Shown: positions 31,899 to 46,800 of the stretch, piece by piece
How positions within the stretch are numbered: the stretch's first letter is position 1
Layout of the letters: every line of letters starts with the position of its first letter
Source of the DNA: Cyclina sinensis
Taxonomy: Eukaryota; Mollusca; Bivalvia; Venerida; Veneridae
Assembly (NCBI GenBank): GCA_012932295.1
Contig: JAAONU010000016.1
Span: 39,277,241 to 39,341,240, forward strand
Direction of reading: 5' to 3'
DNA: 64,000 nt
Notes under the pieces: model-generated
The model's input: the letters and a program-made list of their open reading frames with translations, nothing else
What the model was told of the DNA's origin: nothing
Database searches by the model: none
Translations under genes and position numbers: made by a program

Positions 31899-34800
31899 GT
31901 GAGTTTGAACATATGAAAGTCTAACTTGCTCAGTTACCGGATATGTCTTGAATCGTACAACAGTGAGAATTAGACAACGGCCGTTTTAATAATGAAAAAA
32001 AAGCAAAATCACCCTTGCCCGAAAAAAGCTTCAGATCATTTCTGTTATATCCTCAAGAAAACAACAAAGCTTTGGTTTTAATGTGTATTGTTGGTCTTGA
32101 TAGAATTCTTTATGACATTTACAACTTTCAGGTCACAGTATAATCTGCAGTACTGTCACATCTGCCATCTATCTATCTATTTGAGCTTATTTACCGTCGG
32201 TACCGGTTGCCCATATGACCGACACCCCCTGAAGAGATTAGTTATTTTATGTTATGGGGGTAGTGCAAGATACAGAAAGCATCCCATTCCAGAGACACCC
32301 CTGGTTCTTTTAGATGCTCAGTGTATAGCACTGATACAGGGGACCTCGGTTTAAGGCTCATTCAAATGACTATTAGTATTGTTGGTGGAGGAGCGGGGGA
32401 TCGAACTCGGGACCCCTGGTTTACCAGTCTAGCGCGTTACCCCTGGACCACATCAGCTCCCCACATCTGCCATTTTATTGTAAGTTCCTATATAAGCCAT
32501 TATGGGACTCACTTTTATTTAGATGTCAAACATTATTCTAAAAGTCTCAATTCATACAAGTCTAAACAATCTGTTTCAAGATGACAGCAAACACTCAACA
32601 TTTTCTTACACCTAACACATTATTTTAACGTGACAGATTCATCACTTTAACATGACAGTTGCCAATCTGTGAAGCAGGTTGATTGTTCATCATAATTCTC
32701 ATCTACATGCATATTTCCTATCCCTATAATCTGGGACTTACTATTAATATACGGTCCCTGCTATAACTGTAAGCTTAATGAAGCCATCTGCAGCTTGCAC
32801 TTTACACTTCTTGATCTTGATTGCATGTTCAGTGTTAGAGAATTTATGTGATAAGACTGATAAGCAAATGATAAACCTTCATTAATTAGATTATTAAATT
32901 AACAAGTATTATACTGCTTTTCACAGGGTACAGTGTCACAGCACAAAGACAGCTGTTTGGTGGGAATAAAAAAGTAGGAGCTGGTGCACCAAAGGTTTCC
33001 TTTCGAGATTCATTCAGTCAAAATCAGAATCCTTACCGATGGGTGTCTGCAGATGCTCAACAACAACAACAGGAAAGGAATGCACAAATAAGCACACAAC
33101 AAATGTCAGCTTCAGACATTGTGTATGGTGATTCCCTAGATATGGTCGTCATTGTTTTCCTGTTTTTCAGTCATAACATAGATCATGACCTTTACAAACA
33201 AGGTCTTTTGTTGGGTTTACCCTGGATAGCAATAGTTTGTAATATTTGTTGTACAGAACAAAAGTACATGAATATTGGGAAGATCCTGAGTGTTTAGCTC
33301 ACCTGAGCTCATAGTGCTCATGAGGTTTTAGGATTGATGGCTGTCCAGTGTCTTCTGTCATCCAAAATTATTTCAAAGGACATCTCCTCTGAAACCACAA
33401 GGCCAATTTAAATAAAACTTGCCATGAATGTTCCTTGAATAAAGCTCAATCAAAGTTGTTTAAATGGTTCCATTCCATTGCAGATCTAGGCCTCATCCAG
33501 TCCATTGCAGATCTAGGCCACAGGAGCTAAAATTGATTTTAAAAGTGAAAAATTACTCTGGAAGGCCTTGAGCTGACATATTTAATTAGTAGCATCATCT
33601 AGTGGTCCTCTGCCAAGTTTGTTTAAATCATGGCTGCATGGTCAAAATTTGCTTCGCCCCAGGGGCCACGTGATTTCTGAAAGGCTTATATAGGCATGGG
33701 TGAAAGTTTTCAGGATTGTTCCTGATTTTCAGGATTTTCCGACTCCAGAAAGCTCTCTTTTTTCTATATAAACTATACAAAATAATGCTTAATTTAGGAT
33801 TTTCAGGATTTTTCAAATTTCCATCTTTCTCCCATGTATAGGGAAAATATACAAAAATCTTCTATTCTGAAACTGGAACTTGACACAGGTGAGAAATTAA
33901 GGCCCATCATGGCCCTCTTGTTTGTAATCTTAAGTGCTCCAGCTGTCCCCTTTTGTGAGCGCCTCGAGTTTGCAGTAATAAAGAATACTTACTTTTCCAT
34001 AAATATGATATATTGTGTGTTAGTAAAATGCCTTCTGGAAAATGAAGGATAGCTCAAATAGTTAGGGATAACGCTGAAGTTGCGAAAATGAAAATGTAAC
34101 GATTCGCCACTAAGGATTCGCCATAAGTTCATATAAGGATTCACCACAGAGTAATAACAACTCACCACAAAGAAATAACAATACAGCACAAAGTAATAAA
34201 ACAAAATATTTTTGTTGTACTTTCATTTTTAATTTATATATTTTTGGTTATTTGATGAAAATAAATATTTGGAAAAAGAAATTTTGGTTTGTACTAGCTT
34301 CATTATTATAAAATCTCGCACATTTATCTCATGTGGAAAATATGAATACTGAAAATATATCATTTATCCATATGATCAATTGGTCCGATGACACATCAAT
34401 CAAAACTGTGTTTAATCATTGTACATTAAAATTTTTAGTTCACCCGAGCACAAAGTGCTCAGGGTGAGCTTTTCTGATCCGTCTTTGTCCGTCGGTCGTC
34501 CGTTCGTCATCAACTTTTCATTCAAAAGACATCTCCTCTAAGACCAATGGGGCAAATTTAATGAAACTTGCCTGGGATGTTCCTTGCATGAAGCTCTACC
34601 AAGGTTGTTCAAATGGTTCTGGTCTATTGCATTTCTGGTTCACTGGAGCTAAAAATAGATTTTATAAGTTGGATCTTTAAAAATCTTCTTCTCCGAAACC
34701 ACAAGGCCTGGAGCTTTGATATTTGGTATGAAGCATCATCTAGTGGACCTCTGCCAAGTTTGTTCAAATTATGTCCCTGGGGTTAAGACTGACCCCATCC

Positions 34801-37800
34801 CAGGGGTCAGTTGATTTTATATAGAGTTATATAGGGAAAACTTGAAAATCTTCTCGTCAGAAACCACAAGGCCTAGAGTTAAGATATTTGGTATGTAGCA
34901 TTGTCTAGTGGACCTCTACCAAGTTTGTTCAAATCATGGCCTCTGGGTCAAAAATGGCCCCGCCCCAGGGGTCACTTGTTTTACATAGAGTTATATAGGA
35001 AATTCTTAAAAAATCTTCTTGTCAGAAACCGTAAGTTATAGAGCTTAGATATTTAGTGTGTAGCTTTGTGTAGTGGACCTCTACCAAGTTTGTTCAAATT
35101 ATGGCCTCTGGGTCAAAAATGGCCCCGCCCCAGGGGTCACTTGTTTTACATAGAGTTATATAGGAAAAACTTAAAAAATCTTCTTGTCAGAAACCGTAAA
35201 GCATACGGCTTAGATATTTCGTGTGTAGCATTGTCTAGTGGACCTCTACCAAGTTTGTTCAAATCATGGCCTCTGGGTCAAAAATGGCCCCACCCCAGGG
35301 GTCACTTGTTTTACCTAGAGTTATATAGGAAAAACTTAAAAAATCTTCTTGTCAGAAACTGTAAGGCAAAGAGCTTAGATATTTGGTGTGTAGCATTGTC
35401 TAGTGGACCTCTACTTAGTTTGTTCAAATCATAGCCACTGAGTCAAAATAGGCCCAGCACTGGAGGTCACTTGTTTACATAGAGTTATATAGGAAAAGCT
35501 TTTAAAAATCTTCACAGAAGAAACCATAAGGTTTAGAGATAAGATATTTTGTATGAAGCATTGTCTAGAGGACTTCTACCAAGTTTGTTCAAATCATGGA
35601 CCCTAGGTCAAATATGGCCCTGCCCCAGGGGTCACATGTTTTACATAGAGTTATATAGGAAAAACTTGAAAAATCTTCTTGTCATAAACAACAAGGTCTA
35701 GAGTGAAGATATTTGGTGTGCAGCATTATCTAATGGACCTCTATCAAGTTTGTTCAAATCATGGCTCCTTGGTCAAAATAGGCCCCGCCCTAGGGGTCAC
35801 ATGTTTTACATAGAATTATATAGGAAAAACTTGAAAAATCTTCTTGTCAGAAACCACTAGGCCTAGAGTTAAGATATTTGGTATGCAGCATTGTCTAGTG
35901 GACCTCTACCAAGTTTGTTAGAAAAATGTCCCAGGGGTCACTATTGGGCACGCCCGAGGGGTCACAAGTTTTAAATAACAATATAGAAGAAAATCTTTAA
36001 AAATCTTCTTGTCTGAAACCACAAGACCTAGAATTTTAAAATTTGGCACGAAGCAAGCTTTATCAAGCTTTTTCAAATTATTAGATTAGGTTAAAGGTCA
36101 CGGAGGATAAAAGTAGATTTATCTACTGTACCTCATAGAGCCTTCATTTATAGACCAATATCTTTGATATTCAGTATAGAGGTTCCTTGCATGGACCTCT
36201 ACCCATGGGTAGGGTTTGAGGTCACTGGGTCAAGGTCATCATAGCTTATAATAGATATTTCTACTTTCTGTCATAGAGCCTTTATTTATTGACTATTATT
36301 TTATATTTGGTTTGAAGGCACTTACATATTTTCAATCAAAAAATGAAATACTGCTTAACAGCAAACCTACAGCCAAAGTACTCAGGTGAGCGATCCAGGG
36401 CCAATCCAGGGCCATCATGGCCCTCTTGTTTATGTGATATATTCCTTATTATTACTATTAAAAAGTACCTTGATTGAAAGTTCAAATATAATTGTGCACA
36501 GTTAGATATATAATTATGAATAATGAAAGGAGCGTGCCGCTGAGTGATAATAGTCTTGGGTAACAAGTAGTATAAAAATGCGGACACAAATTAATTAACC
36601 TTTTTTTTCTTGTTTTCAACTTTTCACCCTCTTTAGACTCTGGGAAATGAATTTTTAAGCCATTTGGGTTGTTTCCTTGTGGTGTGATTCAGCTATCCTT
36701 TGACCAGTGATAGATTATTGTAGGTTTTGAATTACCTGTGATAAATAAAAATGGAAGCTGACAAAAGCATTCTGTGTTATATTTTAGTTAAATTTTTCAG
36801 GAAAAGTCTAGCAGCAGAAGTTACAACAACATGGGAAGGAGGAAACATGTGGCCTTTCTCTTGTCTTAGCTTTGAGAAAGACATGCCAAGCCTACCAGGT
36901 AAACTTTAAGTCATACATCAGATGTCATGGTCACCTGAACAGAAGGTGATGGGTCTTTTTCAGAGCCAAGAAATTTGTGGTGAAGCATAGACTAGTGGAC
37001 CTTTGCAAAGATTCTCAGAATCATGTTTGTTCTTGGTCACTTGTTATGAAGGAGGGCATATGGTAAATTCACCATCCTTCTGTACAGTAGAAGATCGCCT
37101 AACAACCAACATGAAATTTGACCAACTTGCTGTTGCAATGGACTTGTAAAAGAACAGATTTTTAGCTCACCTAAGCACAAAGTGCTCAAGGTGTGCTTTT
37201 CTTATCGGTCTTTGTCCGTCTGTCCATCCGTCCATCCATTGTCAACTTTTCATACAAATGACATCTCCTCTGAAACCACTGGACCAAATTTAATGAAACT
37301 TGCCTGGGATGTTCCTTGCATGAAGCTCTACCAAGATTGTTCAAATGGTTCTGGTCCATTGCATTTCTGGGTGACTGGAGCTAAAAATAGATTTTAAAAG
37401 ATGGATCTTTAAAATTCTTCTCCGAAACCTTAAGGTCTGGAGCTTAGATATTCAGTATGAAGCATCATCTAGATGACCGCCACCAGTTTGTTCGAATTAT
37501 GACCTTGGGGTCAAAACTGACCCCAATTCAGGGGTCATTTGCTTTTAGATAGATTTATATAGGGAAAACAAAAATCTTCCTGTCAGAAACCACAAGGCCT
37601 AGAGTTAAGATATTTGGTGTGCAGCATTGTCTAGTGGACCTCTACCAAGTTTGTTCAAATCAGGGCCCCTGGGTCAAAAAAGGCCCACCCCAGGGGTCAC
37701 ATGTTTTAGATAGAGTTATTTAAGAAAAACTTTAAAAATCTTCCTGTCAGAAACCAAAAGGCATAGAGCTTAGAAAAGACTTGTATAGGGAAACTTAAAA

Positions 37801-40800
37801 AATCTGCTCCTCTGAAACACTAAGGGCTAGACCTTCAATTGTTCCTTGTTATGTCTTCCCCCCTCCCCACCCTTCTGGTGGACACGTATTGTTTTTGCCC
37901 TGTCCATGGGTGTCTGTTCGTCTGTCTATCAGTCACACTTCATTTTCATTCAATAACTTGAGTACAAGTTGACCCAGAGCCTTCAAACTTCAAAATTATT
38001 GTCCTTAGTAGAAAAAGCTCTTCTGTTTATGGGTCAGTAGGTCAAAGGTCAAGGTCAGAGGGACCTCTAGACTGAAAACCGTTTCCACTCAATAACAGGA
38101 GTACCATTTCACCTAGTGTCTTTAAACTTCATAGGATGCCTGTCCTTAATGAGTTACAGAAGCCTAGGTCAGCGGGTCAAAGGTCAAGGACACAGTGACC
38201 TTATATGTAAAATTTGGTTTCTGCTCAATAACTTGAGTTCTATTTGACCCAGAGTCTTCAAACTTTATAGGATGATTGTCCTTAATGAGTTACAAAAGCT
38301 TCTTAATTTTTGGATCAGCAGGTCAAAGGTCAAGGTCACAGTGATCTTTAACTTGAAATTGGTTTCTGCTCAATAACTTGAGTTCTATTTGACCCAGAGT
38401 CTTCAAACTTCATAGCATGATTTTCCTTTATAAGTAAAGAAGCTTATTGATTTTGGGCTCAGCATGTCAAAAGTCAAGGTCACAGTGATCTTTAACTTGA
38501 AAATGGTTACCAGGTTAGAGCAGTTTTATTTGAGGAACATACATACATAATCCCAGGTTTTTTCTAATAAGATTTCATTTTGAGCACTTGTGACACTGAG
38601 GCAAAATCTGTCTTAGAAGATACATGACCAGGACTTTTTTCCTTATTTTATCTCAGTGTTATGATAATTCTTCAAAATGAGGATGGATTTATAATCTAAA
38701 ATGGGCCTGGTTAGGTGTGACAAATCTTTTGCATTTTTTTATTCTATTTTATTTTTTTTTTATAGAAGAAACAGGGAAATGTATTTACATAATTTATACT
38801 TTGAAAAGAAAAACTATAATGTTCTGATTTCAGCCCGCACCCCACATTTCCTGTTTTGACATACCAGTATGTAATAAAGTGTCTCGTTATAATTCCTTTT
38901 TATATGCCCGAAGGGGGCATACTATGTTACGGTCCAGGGCATCCGTCCGTCCATCCTTAAGCAATTTGGTTTCTCGAGGATAACTTGAGTACTCTTTGGC
39001 CTACAGTCTTTTACCTTGATATTGTTATTGTCCACATAAAATGAATGACCCCTATTGATTTTGGAGTCAGTAGCTCTACACCTTCCTCAACCGCACATTT
39101 TTAGCTCACCTGAGCACAAAGTGCTCAGGGTGAGCTTTTCTGATCGGTCTTTGTCCGTCGTCCGTCAGTCCGTCCGTCCGTCCGTCGTCAACTTTTCATT
39201 CAAACGACATCTCCTCTGAAACCAATGGGGCAAATTTAATGAAACTTGCCTGGGATGTTCCTTGCATGAAGCTCTACCAAGATTGTTCAAATGGTTCAGG
39301 TCCATTGCATTTCTAGGCCACAGGAGCTAAAAATAGATTTTATAAGTTGGATCTTTAAAAATCTTCTTCTCCGAAACCACAAGGCCTGGAGCTTTGATAT
39401 TTGGTATAAAGCATCATCTAGTGGACCTCTACCAAGTTTGTTCAAATTATGGGCCTGGGGTCAAAAATGGCCCCGCCCCAGGGGTAACTTATTTTACATA
39501 GAGTTATATAGGAAAAACTTAAAAAATCTTCTTGTCAGAAACTGTAAGGCATAGAGCTAGTCAAATTTGGCCCCACCCTGGGGTCATTGGTTTTACAAAA
39601 GCTTATATAAGAAAAACTTCGAAAATCTTCTTGTCAGAAACCACAAGGCCCTGAGCCTTAAGATTTGGTATGTAGCATTGTCTAGTGGACCTCTACCAAG
39701 TTTGTTCAAATTATACCCCTGGGGTCAAATTTGGCCCCACCCTGGGGTTATTGGTTTTACATAGGCTTATATAGTGAAAACTTTGAAAATCTTCTTGTAG
39801 AAGGAGAAGTAACATTTTCAGTCCAAATAATCTGGAAATTTGTTAGACAGGTTGTTTCTATGATTTCTAGCTGAAGTTTGAATATGGGTCATCTGGGTTC
39901 AAAAACTAGGTCATAGAGCCCAAAAATAGAAAAACCTTGTTAACACTCTAGAGGTTACATTTTCAGTCAAAATATCCCAGAAATTTGTCAGAAAGGTTGT
40001 TTTGATGATTTTTAGCTCAAGTTCAAAATTGTGTCATCTGGGGTCTAAAACTAGGTCACAGAGCCCAAATATGGAAAAACCTTGTTAACAGTCTAGAGGT
40101 TACATTTTCAGTTCAAATAACCTGGAAATTTGTTAGACAGGTTGTTTCTATGATTTCTAAGTTAAATTTGAATATGGGTCATCTGAAATCAAAAACTAGG
40201 TCACCGAGCCCAAAAATAGAAAAAAACTTGTTAACACTCTAGAAGCTACTTTTCAGTCCAAATATTCTCGAAATTTGTCAGAAAGGATGTTTTAGTGATT
40301 TCTAGCTCAGATTCGAATAAAGGTCATCTGGGGTCAAAAACTAGGTCACAGACCCCAAATATGGAAAAAACCTTGTTAACACGCATTGAGGTAACATTTT
40401 CAGTTCAAACGACCTTGAAATTTGTCAGAAAGATTTTTTCAATAATTTCTAGGTCAGGTTCGAATATGGGTCATCTGGGGTCAATTAACCAAGTCCATAG
40501 CAACTTTGTTAAAAGCAGTCATATTCAGGTGAGCGATACAGGCCCTCTTGTTTACTCTCTTGTGTTTGTTTTGAGAGCATCCATTGTTTCCAATGATATG
40601 CTTCAAAGTTTGATAGTAATTTAGTCTGTCAAAGGTTTGTGAAAACCATTTCAGGTATCTCTGAAAGTAAATTTAGTCTACTGGTATCAAAGGTTTGTGG
40701 AGCAAACAATTTCATTTATCTCAGATCATAAGTTTAGTCTGTCAAAGAATTGTAGAGCTAACCATTTCAATTATCTCAGGTCATAAGTTAGGTCTGTCAG

Positions 40801-43800
40801 AGGTTTGTCGAGCAAACCATTTCATTTATCTCAGATCATAAGTTTAGTCTGTCAAAGGATTGTAGAGCTAACCATTTCAATTATCTCAGGTCATAAGTTA
40901 AGTCTGTCAAAGGTTTGTCGAGCATACCATTTCATTTATCTCAGATCATAAGTTTAGTCTGTCAAAGGATTGTAGAGATAACCATTTCAATTATCTCAGG
41001 TCATAAGTTAAGTCTGTCAAAGGTTTGTCGAGCAAACCATTTCATTTATCTCAGATCATAAGTTTAGTCTGTCAAAGGTTTGTAGGGCAAACCATTTCAT
41101 TTATCTCAGATCATAAGTTTAGTCTGTCAAAGGTTTGTAGAGCAAATTCATTTATCTCAGATCATAAGTTTAGTCTGTCAAAGGTTTGTAGAGCAAACCA
41201 TTTCATTTTTTTCAGATCATAAGTTTAGTCTGCCAAAGGTTTGTGGAGCAAACCATTTCATTTTTCTCAGATCATAAGTTTAGTCTGCCAAAGGTTTGTA
41301 GAGCAAACCATTTTATTTATCTCAGATCATAAGTTTAGTCTGTCAAAGGTTTGTAGAGCAAACCATTTCATTTTTTTCAGATCATAAGTTTAGTCTGCCA
41401 AAGGTTTGTGGAGCAAACCATTTCATTTTTCTCAGATCATAAGTTTAGTCTGCCAAAGGTTTGTAGAGCAAACCATTTCATTTATCTCAGATCATAAGTT
41501 TAGTCTGTCAAAGGTTTGTAGAGCAAACCATATTAAGTGTCTTCTGTCTGAATGTAATATAATAATGATTGATTTGTATATAGTGAGAAGCAAGTTCATC
41601 ACAGATATCCATATTTCAAATACTTACGGAGCAAAAACTTTAAGTGTGTTTATTATTCATTTATCTTTAGTTATTGCTGTAGTTTAATGGTTCTTCTAGT
41701 TATGAATCGTGCCTAAAAATTATTAGATTTTTCTTTAATTGCAACAAGACAGATTAATAACAAACTGCCTTGCATTATGTAAAATAAAGTCGTTATATGA
41801 TAAGCCTTTTTTATGACTTACGTCAGACTTGTAATTGTCATAGCATTTTAATTGTATTTAATTTGATCATGAAATGTATAATGAATGCACTCTCTGAAGT
41901 ATCATAAATTAACAGATGACAGTAAGTTCTATGTGTTTGTCAAAGATCCTTGTGCAGCTGTGGCATCCTCAGAAAGATATGATATTGTACTGATGATTGA
42001 GTATCAAAGTCTATGTGTCTCAAACCTTTGTGTCTTGACTATGTTAAAGTTTATACACCTTGTGTAACCCTATACATTTATCAAAATAAAATTAAAAAGA
42101 ATTTGGGCCCTCATCAGAAAGCATTGAATTGAATTGGACTCAGTGAATAAATAAAACTTTACCAAAGAGATCAGTATGAATGTTTACTTGTATCAGCATT
42201 TTCAAAAAGTGGTGTCTAGCTGTGCGAGTGGTGGTGTCTAGCTGTGCGAGTGGTGGTGTCTAGCTGTGCTAGTGGTGGTGTCTAGCTGTGTGAGTGGTGG
42301 TGTCTGGCTGTGTGAGTGGTGGTGTCTAGCTGTGCGAGTGGTGGTGTCTAGGTGAGTGAGTTGTGGTGTCTAGCTGTGAGAGTGGTGGTGTCTAGCTGTG
42401 CGAGTGGTGGTGTCTAGCTGTGCGAGTGGTGGTGTCTAGCTGAGCGAGTGGTGGTGTCTAGCTGTGCGAGTGGTGGTGTCTAGCTGTGAGAGTGGTGGTG
42501 TCTAGCTGTGCGAGTGGTGTTGTCTAGCTGTGTGAGTGGTGGTGTCTAGCTGTGCGAGTGGTGGTGTCTAGCTGTGCGAGTGGTGGTGTCTAGCTGTGCG
42601 AGTGGTGGTGTCTAGCTGTGCGAGTGGTGGTGTCTAGCTGAGGGAGTGGTGGTGTCTAGCTGAGCGAGTGGTGGTGTCTAGCTGTGCGAGTGGTGGTGTC
42701 TAGCTGTGCGAGTGGTGGTGTCTAGCTGTGCGAGTGGTGGTGTCTAGCTGTGCGAGTGGTGGTGTCTAGCTGTGCGAGTGGTGGTGTCTATCTGTGCGAG
42801 TGGTGGTGTCTAGCTGTGCGAGTGGTGGTGTCTAGCTGAGCGAGTGGTGGTGGGTATTTTTCACTTTTGGTAATTCTTCTAGTTTCTGCCTGTTAGTTCT
42901 GCTTTAATTGTATATTTAGAAGTATTGAATAGCTTCATTGAGTTAATACATTAATACCCAACCCCTCACTCTTTCAAGAAAACCTTTCCTTTTAAGTCAT
43001 GAAGTAGCAGTTGCCCTTTTGCAGAAAGAAACATTCTCATATATCTTTTTACATCAGCAGTTTCATTTAGCCCTTATGTTGTAGTTCTAAGGTAATTGAT
43101 ATGATGAAACTAAATGATGTGAAAAGGTCAGAAATTCAAAATTGATCATTTTCTTTGGAATGCTTGTATTTGTGTTATCAATCTCCTGTAAGAGAGGTAA
43201 AAATCTCTAGTAGGGTGACTAATGGCAATATATTATTTACAACACATCAGAATATGTCAGGGCTGAATGCGGAAGTCTGTAATTTGATATAAATTCTAAA
43301 AGCCAGAGTTTTGACCTTAGAATATAGAATTAAAAAATGGACATTTTTTCCATGTTTGCAGATGTAGAATGCATACTTTCTAAAGCTGAATAAAAGAAGA
43401 TTTATGGAGAGTCTGATACTAATAACTTTTAATGTTGTCTGTAAAACACTGAACCTGCTGTGTTTAAAGTTGACTGTTTGGCAAATAAGCTAAATAGCTT
43501 GAAAGTGAAAATATGAAATGAAATACTGTGAACACACGTCTGATTTTAAGTATCAAATGAATATTTTCTGTTGTTCGGTTTTACAAACTATTCTTGTACT
43601 CAGCTTTGTTAAGTCTTCATATATAAATGTTGTATAGTCGTTAAAGTTTTTAACAAAATTTCACATGTACATGGGGTATATATGATTTTACAACCTGTGG
43701 ACAAGTAATTCTGAGATGATTTTCATGTATCTAACTTAATTTGGCTATGTGACTTCTGAAAAAAATGTGCAAAGAGAGAAGGGAGGTAAGTAAGGTCACT

Positions 43801-46800
43801 TTGAAATTATTGAGAAGAGTTTTTCTTCTGTTTTCAGGGTTTATGGACATATCACCTGAAGAGATGAGATATGATGCATATGAAGCATTGAAGCTAGGAA
43901 ATATCCAGCCATATGTAAGTTAATGTGTCATAGCTTGTTTTCTCCTCTGGTATATTTGTTTTGCTGACCCTGGAAGCTGCTTTGAATAAGTTGGATGGTC
44001 TGCAAAGTAATTGTTCAGAGACTTAGGTTTTCATGCTGATGGCTCCAGAAAATCCACTGGCATAAATCAAGTTCTGTTGACCTAAACACTAAAAACTAAA
44101 ATCTAAAACCTGAAGTCTTACAGATTCATCAAGTCTATGGTCAAGCAAATTCTGTAGGTCTTGCTAAAATTTCACAATTCTGGATCTTATTTTACAGATT
44201 GTCAAGTGACACTGGGTGCAGGAAATTTGGCTATCAAAGATATTTTTTAACCAGCTTTATTCCAGCATCTTAAAAATTTAAAAACATGATTTTCATTGAG
44301 CAAGCGTGCTGTAGCTTTACATAGTTTCCATAAAGGCTATTTGGTGTACATGTGTGCATGCATGTGTGCATTTGTCTGTCCTTGAGTCCAGTTTTGTTCA
44401 GGCCATAAGTTTGTTATGCTTAGAATGATTTTAAAGTAACTTTCTACAAATGTCTTCCTAGGCAAAGTTGAGTCTAGCTTGTCAAAATATATTGAGCAAT
44501 AAGTGACCACTAAATCAGGTCGATTTTTGGCAAATTAAATGCAATTAGTGTGACCGCTGGCCGCAAAGGTAAAGTTACCATTTAATTCATGTGTTGGAAG
44601 CGCCATGAAATGACTGTTGACACAAGGTGACTGCCGATATAAGGTGACCTTTAGGGCAGGTTAGATTGTAGTCAAAGATAAACATTAACTGCAGTTTCTA
44701 ACATGTCAAGGCTATAACTCAGTTTAAAAAGACCATACAAATGAGTGCCTTGTCAAGACAAGTGTGTTGCTGAGAGGTCAGTGTCACACAGAGGTCAAAG
44801 TTGAACAATAATTGCAGTTTATCTTGTGATCTCGAAATTCCTTTTAAGTAAAAGCTTGGCTAAAGGCCTGTTGCTCAAAGGTTGTGTGTCAAAGGTAAAA
44901 AGTAAATGCAGATAAGCTCTATATGAAGATTACACATACAGGCACATTGCACAGCTAACAGAGTTATACCTAGACTTCATGATACTGTTGTTTGATTTTC
45001 CTGCCATTTCCTTATTTGGTATTCTTTTGTTCTTTTTTAGATCCAGAAAGTTGAAGGAGCATTCAATCAACTGAACAGCCAGAGACAAGAGCTGAAGAAC
45101 CCTAGCATGTCATTGAAACAGACACTGGTATGTCTTAGGTTGTTATACCACCTGATAGAATATCTGGGGGCTATAATGGATTCACATGCATTGGTCGGTC
45201 AGTCTGTCTGTCCGTCGGTCCATCCGATTTTTTGGCAACTATTTCCAGATTTTAATAATATTTGGCAAGAACCACAAGTACCAAGCCTAGTTGTGCATAT
45301 CGTTGTTACATCCAATGATGATTTATGACAAGTTATGGACCTTTAATATTTTTTTACTCATCAATTTGTCTAGACTGTTTCTCATCAACTATAATTCAGA
45401 TTTTAATGATATTGTGCAAGAGTCATAAGTGCATTTTATTGCTGTGTTCCATTTCCATGATTGTTCACTGAGTTATGTGCCTTTTATTAGCTCACCTGAG
45501 CACAAAGTGCTCAAGGTGAGCTTTTGTGATTGCCTGATGTCCGTCGTCAGTCCGTGCGTGCGTGCGACGTCAACTTTTTCTTCAAACAACTTCTTCTCCT
45601 GAACTGCTGGGCCAATCTTCCTGAAACTTGGCAGGAAGGTTACTTGCATGAAGCTTTACCAAAATTGTTCAAATGGTTCAGGTCCATTGCATTTCTAGGC
45701 CACAGGAGCTAAAAATAGATTTTCAAAGTTGGAACTTTAAAAATCTTCTTCTCCAGAACTACAAAGCCTGGAGCTTAGATATTTGGTATGAAGCATCAAC
45801 AGGTGGACCTTTACCAAGTTTGTTCAAATCATGACCCCTGGGTCAAAAATGGCCCTGTCCCAGGGGTCACTAGTTTTACTTAGAATTATATAGCAAAAAC
45901 TTTAAAAATCTTCTTGTCTGAAACCACAAGGCCTAGCGTTTAGATATTTGGTGTGCGGCATTGTCCAGGAGACCTCTACCAAGTTTGTTCAAATCATGGC
46001 TCCTGGGTTAAAAATGGCCCAGCCCCGGGGGTCACATATTTTACATAGAGTTATATAGGAAAAACTTTAAAAAATCTTCTTGTCAGAAACAGCAAGGCCT
46101 AGAGTTTAGATATTTGGTGTGCAGCATTGTCTAGTAGACCTCTACCAAGTTTGTTCAAATCATGGCTCCTGGGTCAAAAATGGCCCCGCCCCAGGGGTCA
46201 CTTGTTTTATATAGAGTTATATAGGAAAAACTTTAAAAAATCTTCTTGTCAGAAACAGCAAGGCCTAGAGTTTAGATATTTGGTGTGCAGCATTGTCCAG
46301 TGGACCTCTACTAAGTTTCTTCAAATCAAAGCCACTGGGTCAAAATAGGCCCCACCCTGGGGGTCAATTGATTTTACATAGGCTTATAAAGGAAATCTTT
46401 AAAAGTCTTCTTCTCAGAAACCACAATGCCTACAGCTTAGATATTTGGTATGTAGCATTGTCTAGTAGACCTCTATCAAGTTTGTTCATATTATGTCCCC
46501 TGGGTCAAATTGGCCACGCCCCAGGGTTCTCTTGATTTACATATAGTCATATAGGAAAAACATGAAAAATCATTTTTCTCCAAAACTTATAGGACTAGAC
46601 CTTAGATATTTGGTGTGGAGTATTGTGTTGAGAACCTTTACCAGTATTGTTTATATGTTGGCCCCGGGGTCAAAATTGGCCCCACCCGGGGGGCCCTTAA
46701 TATGTAAAAAAGGCAATATTTAAAAATCTTCTTACTGGAAACCTTAATACTTACAGCTTAGATATTTGGTATGCAGCATTGTCTAGTGGATGTCTACCAA

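Noticed and set aside
33123..33297. Extension of NUP42 exon 2 by read-through of the open frame to 33297
   Set aside because: The gtatgg donor at 33123 gives the phase needed to join exon 3 and restores the conserved DIVKSLAAEV segment; the extension has no similarity.
35066..35434. 122-codon frame with repeated [17 protein letters not shown] peptide
   Set aside because: The same peptide appears in all A-family elements because the DNA core repeat is about 165 bp (55 codons); not a conserved protein.
40625..42853. Regular arrays that could suggest CRISPR
   Set aside because: The 55-bp and 22-bp units are head-to-tail with no unique spacers, in an intron of an animal gene.
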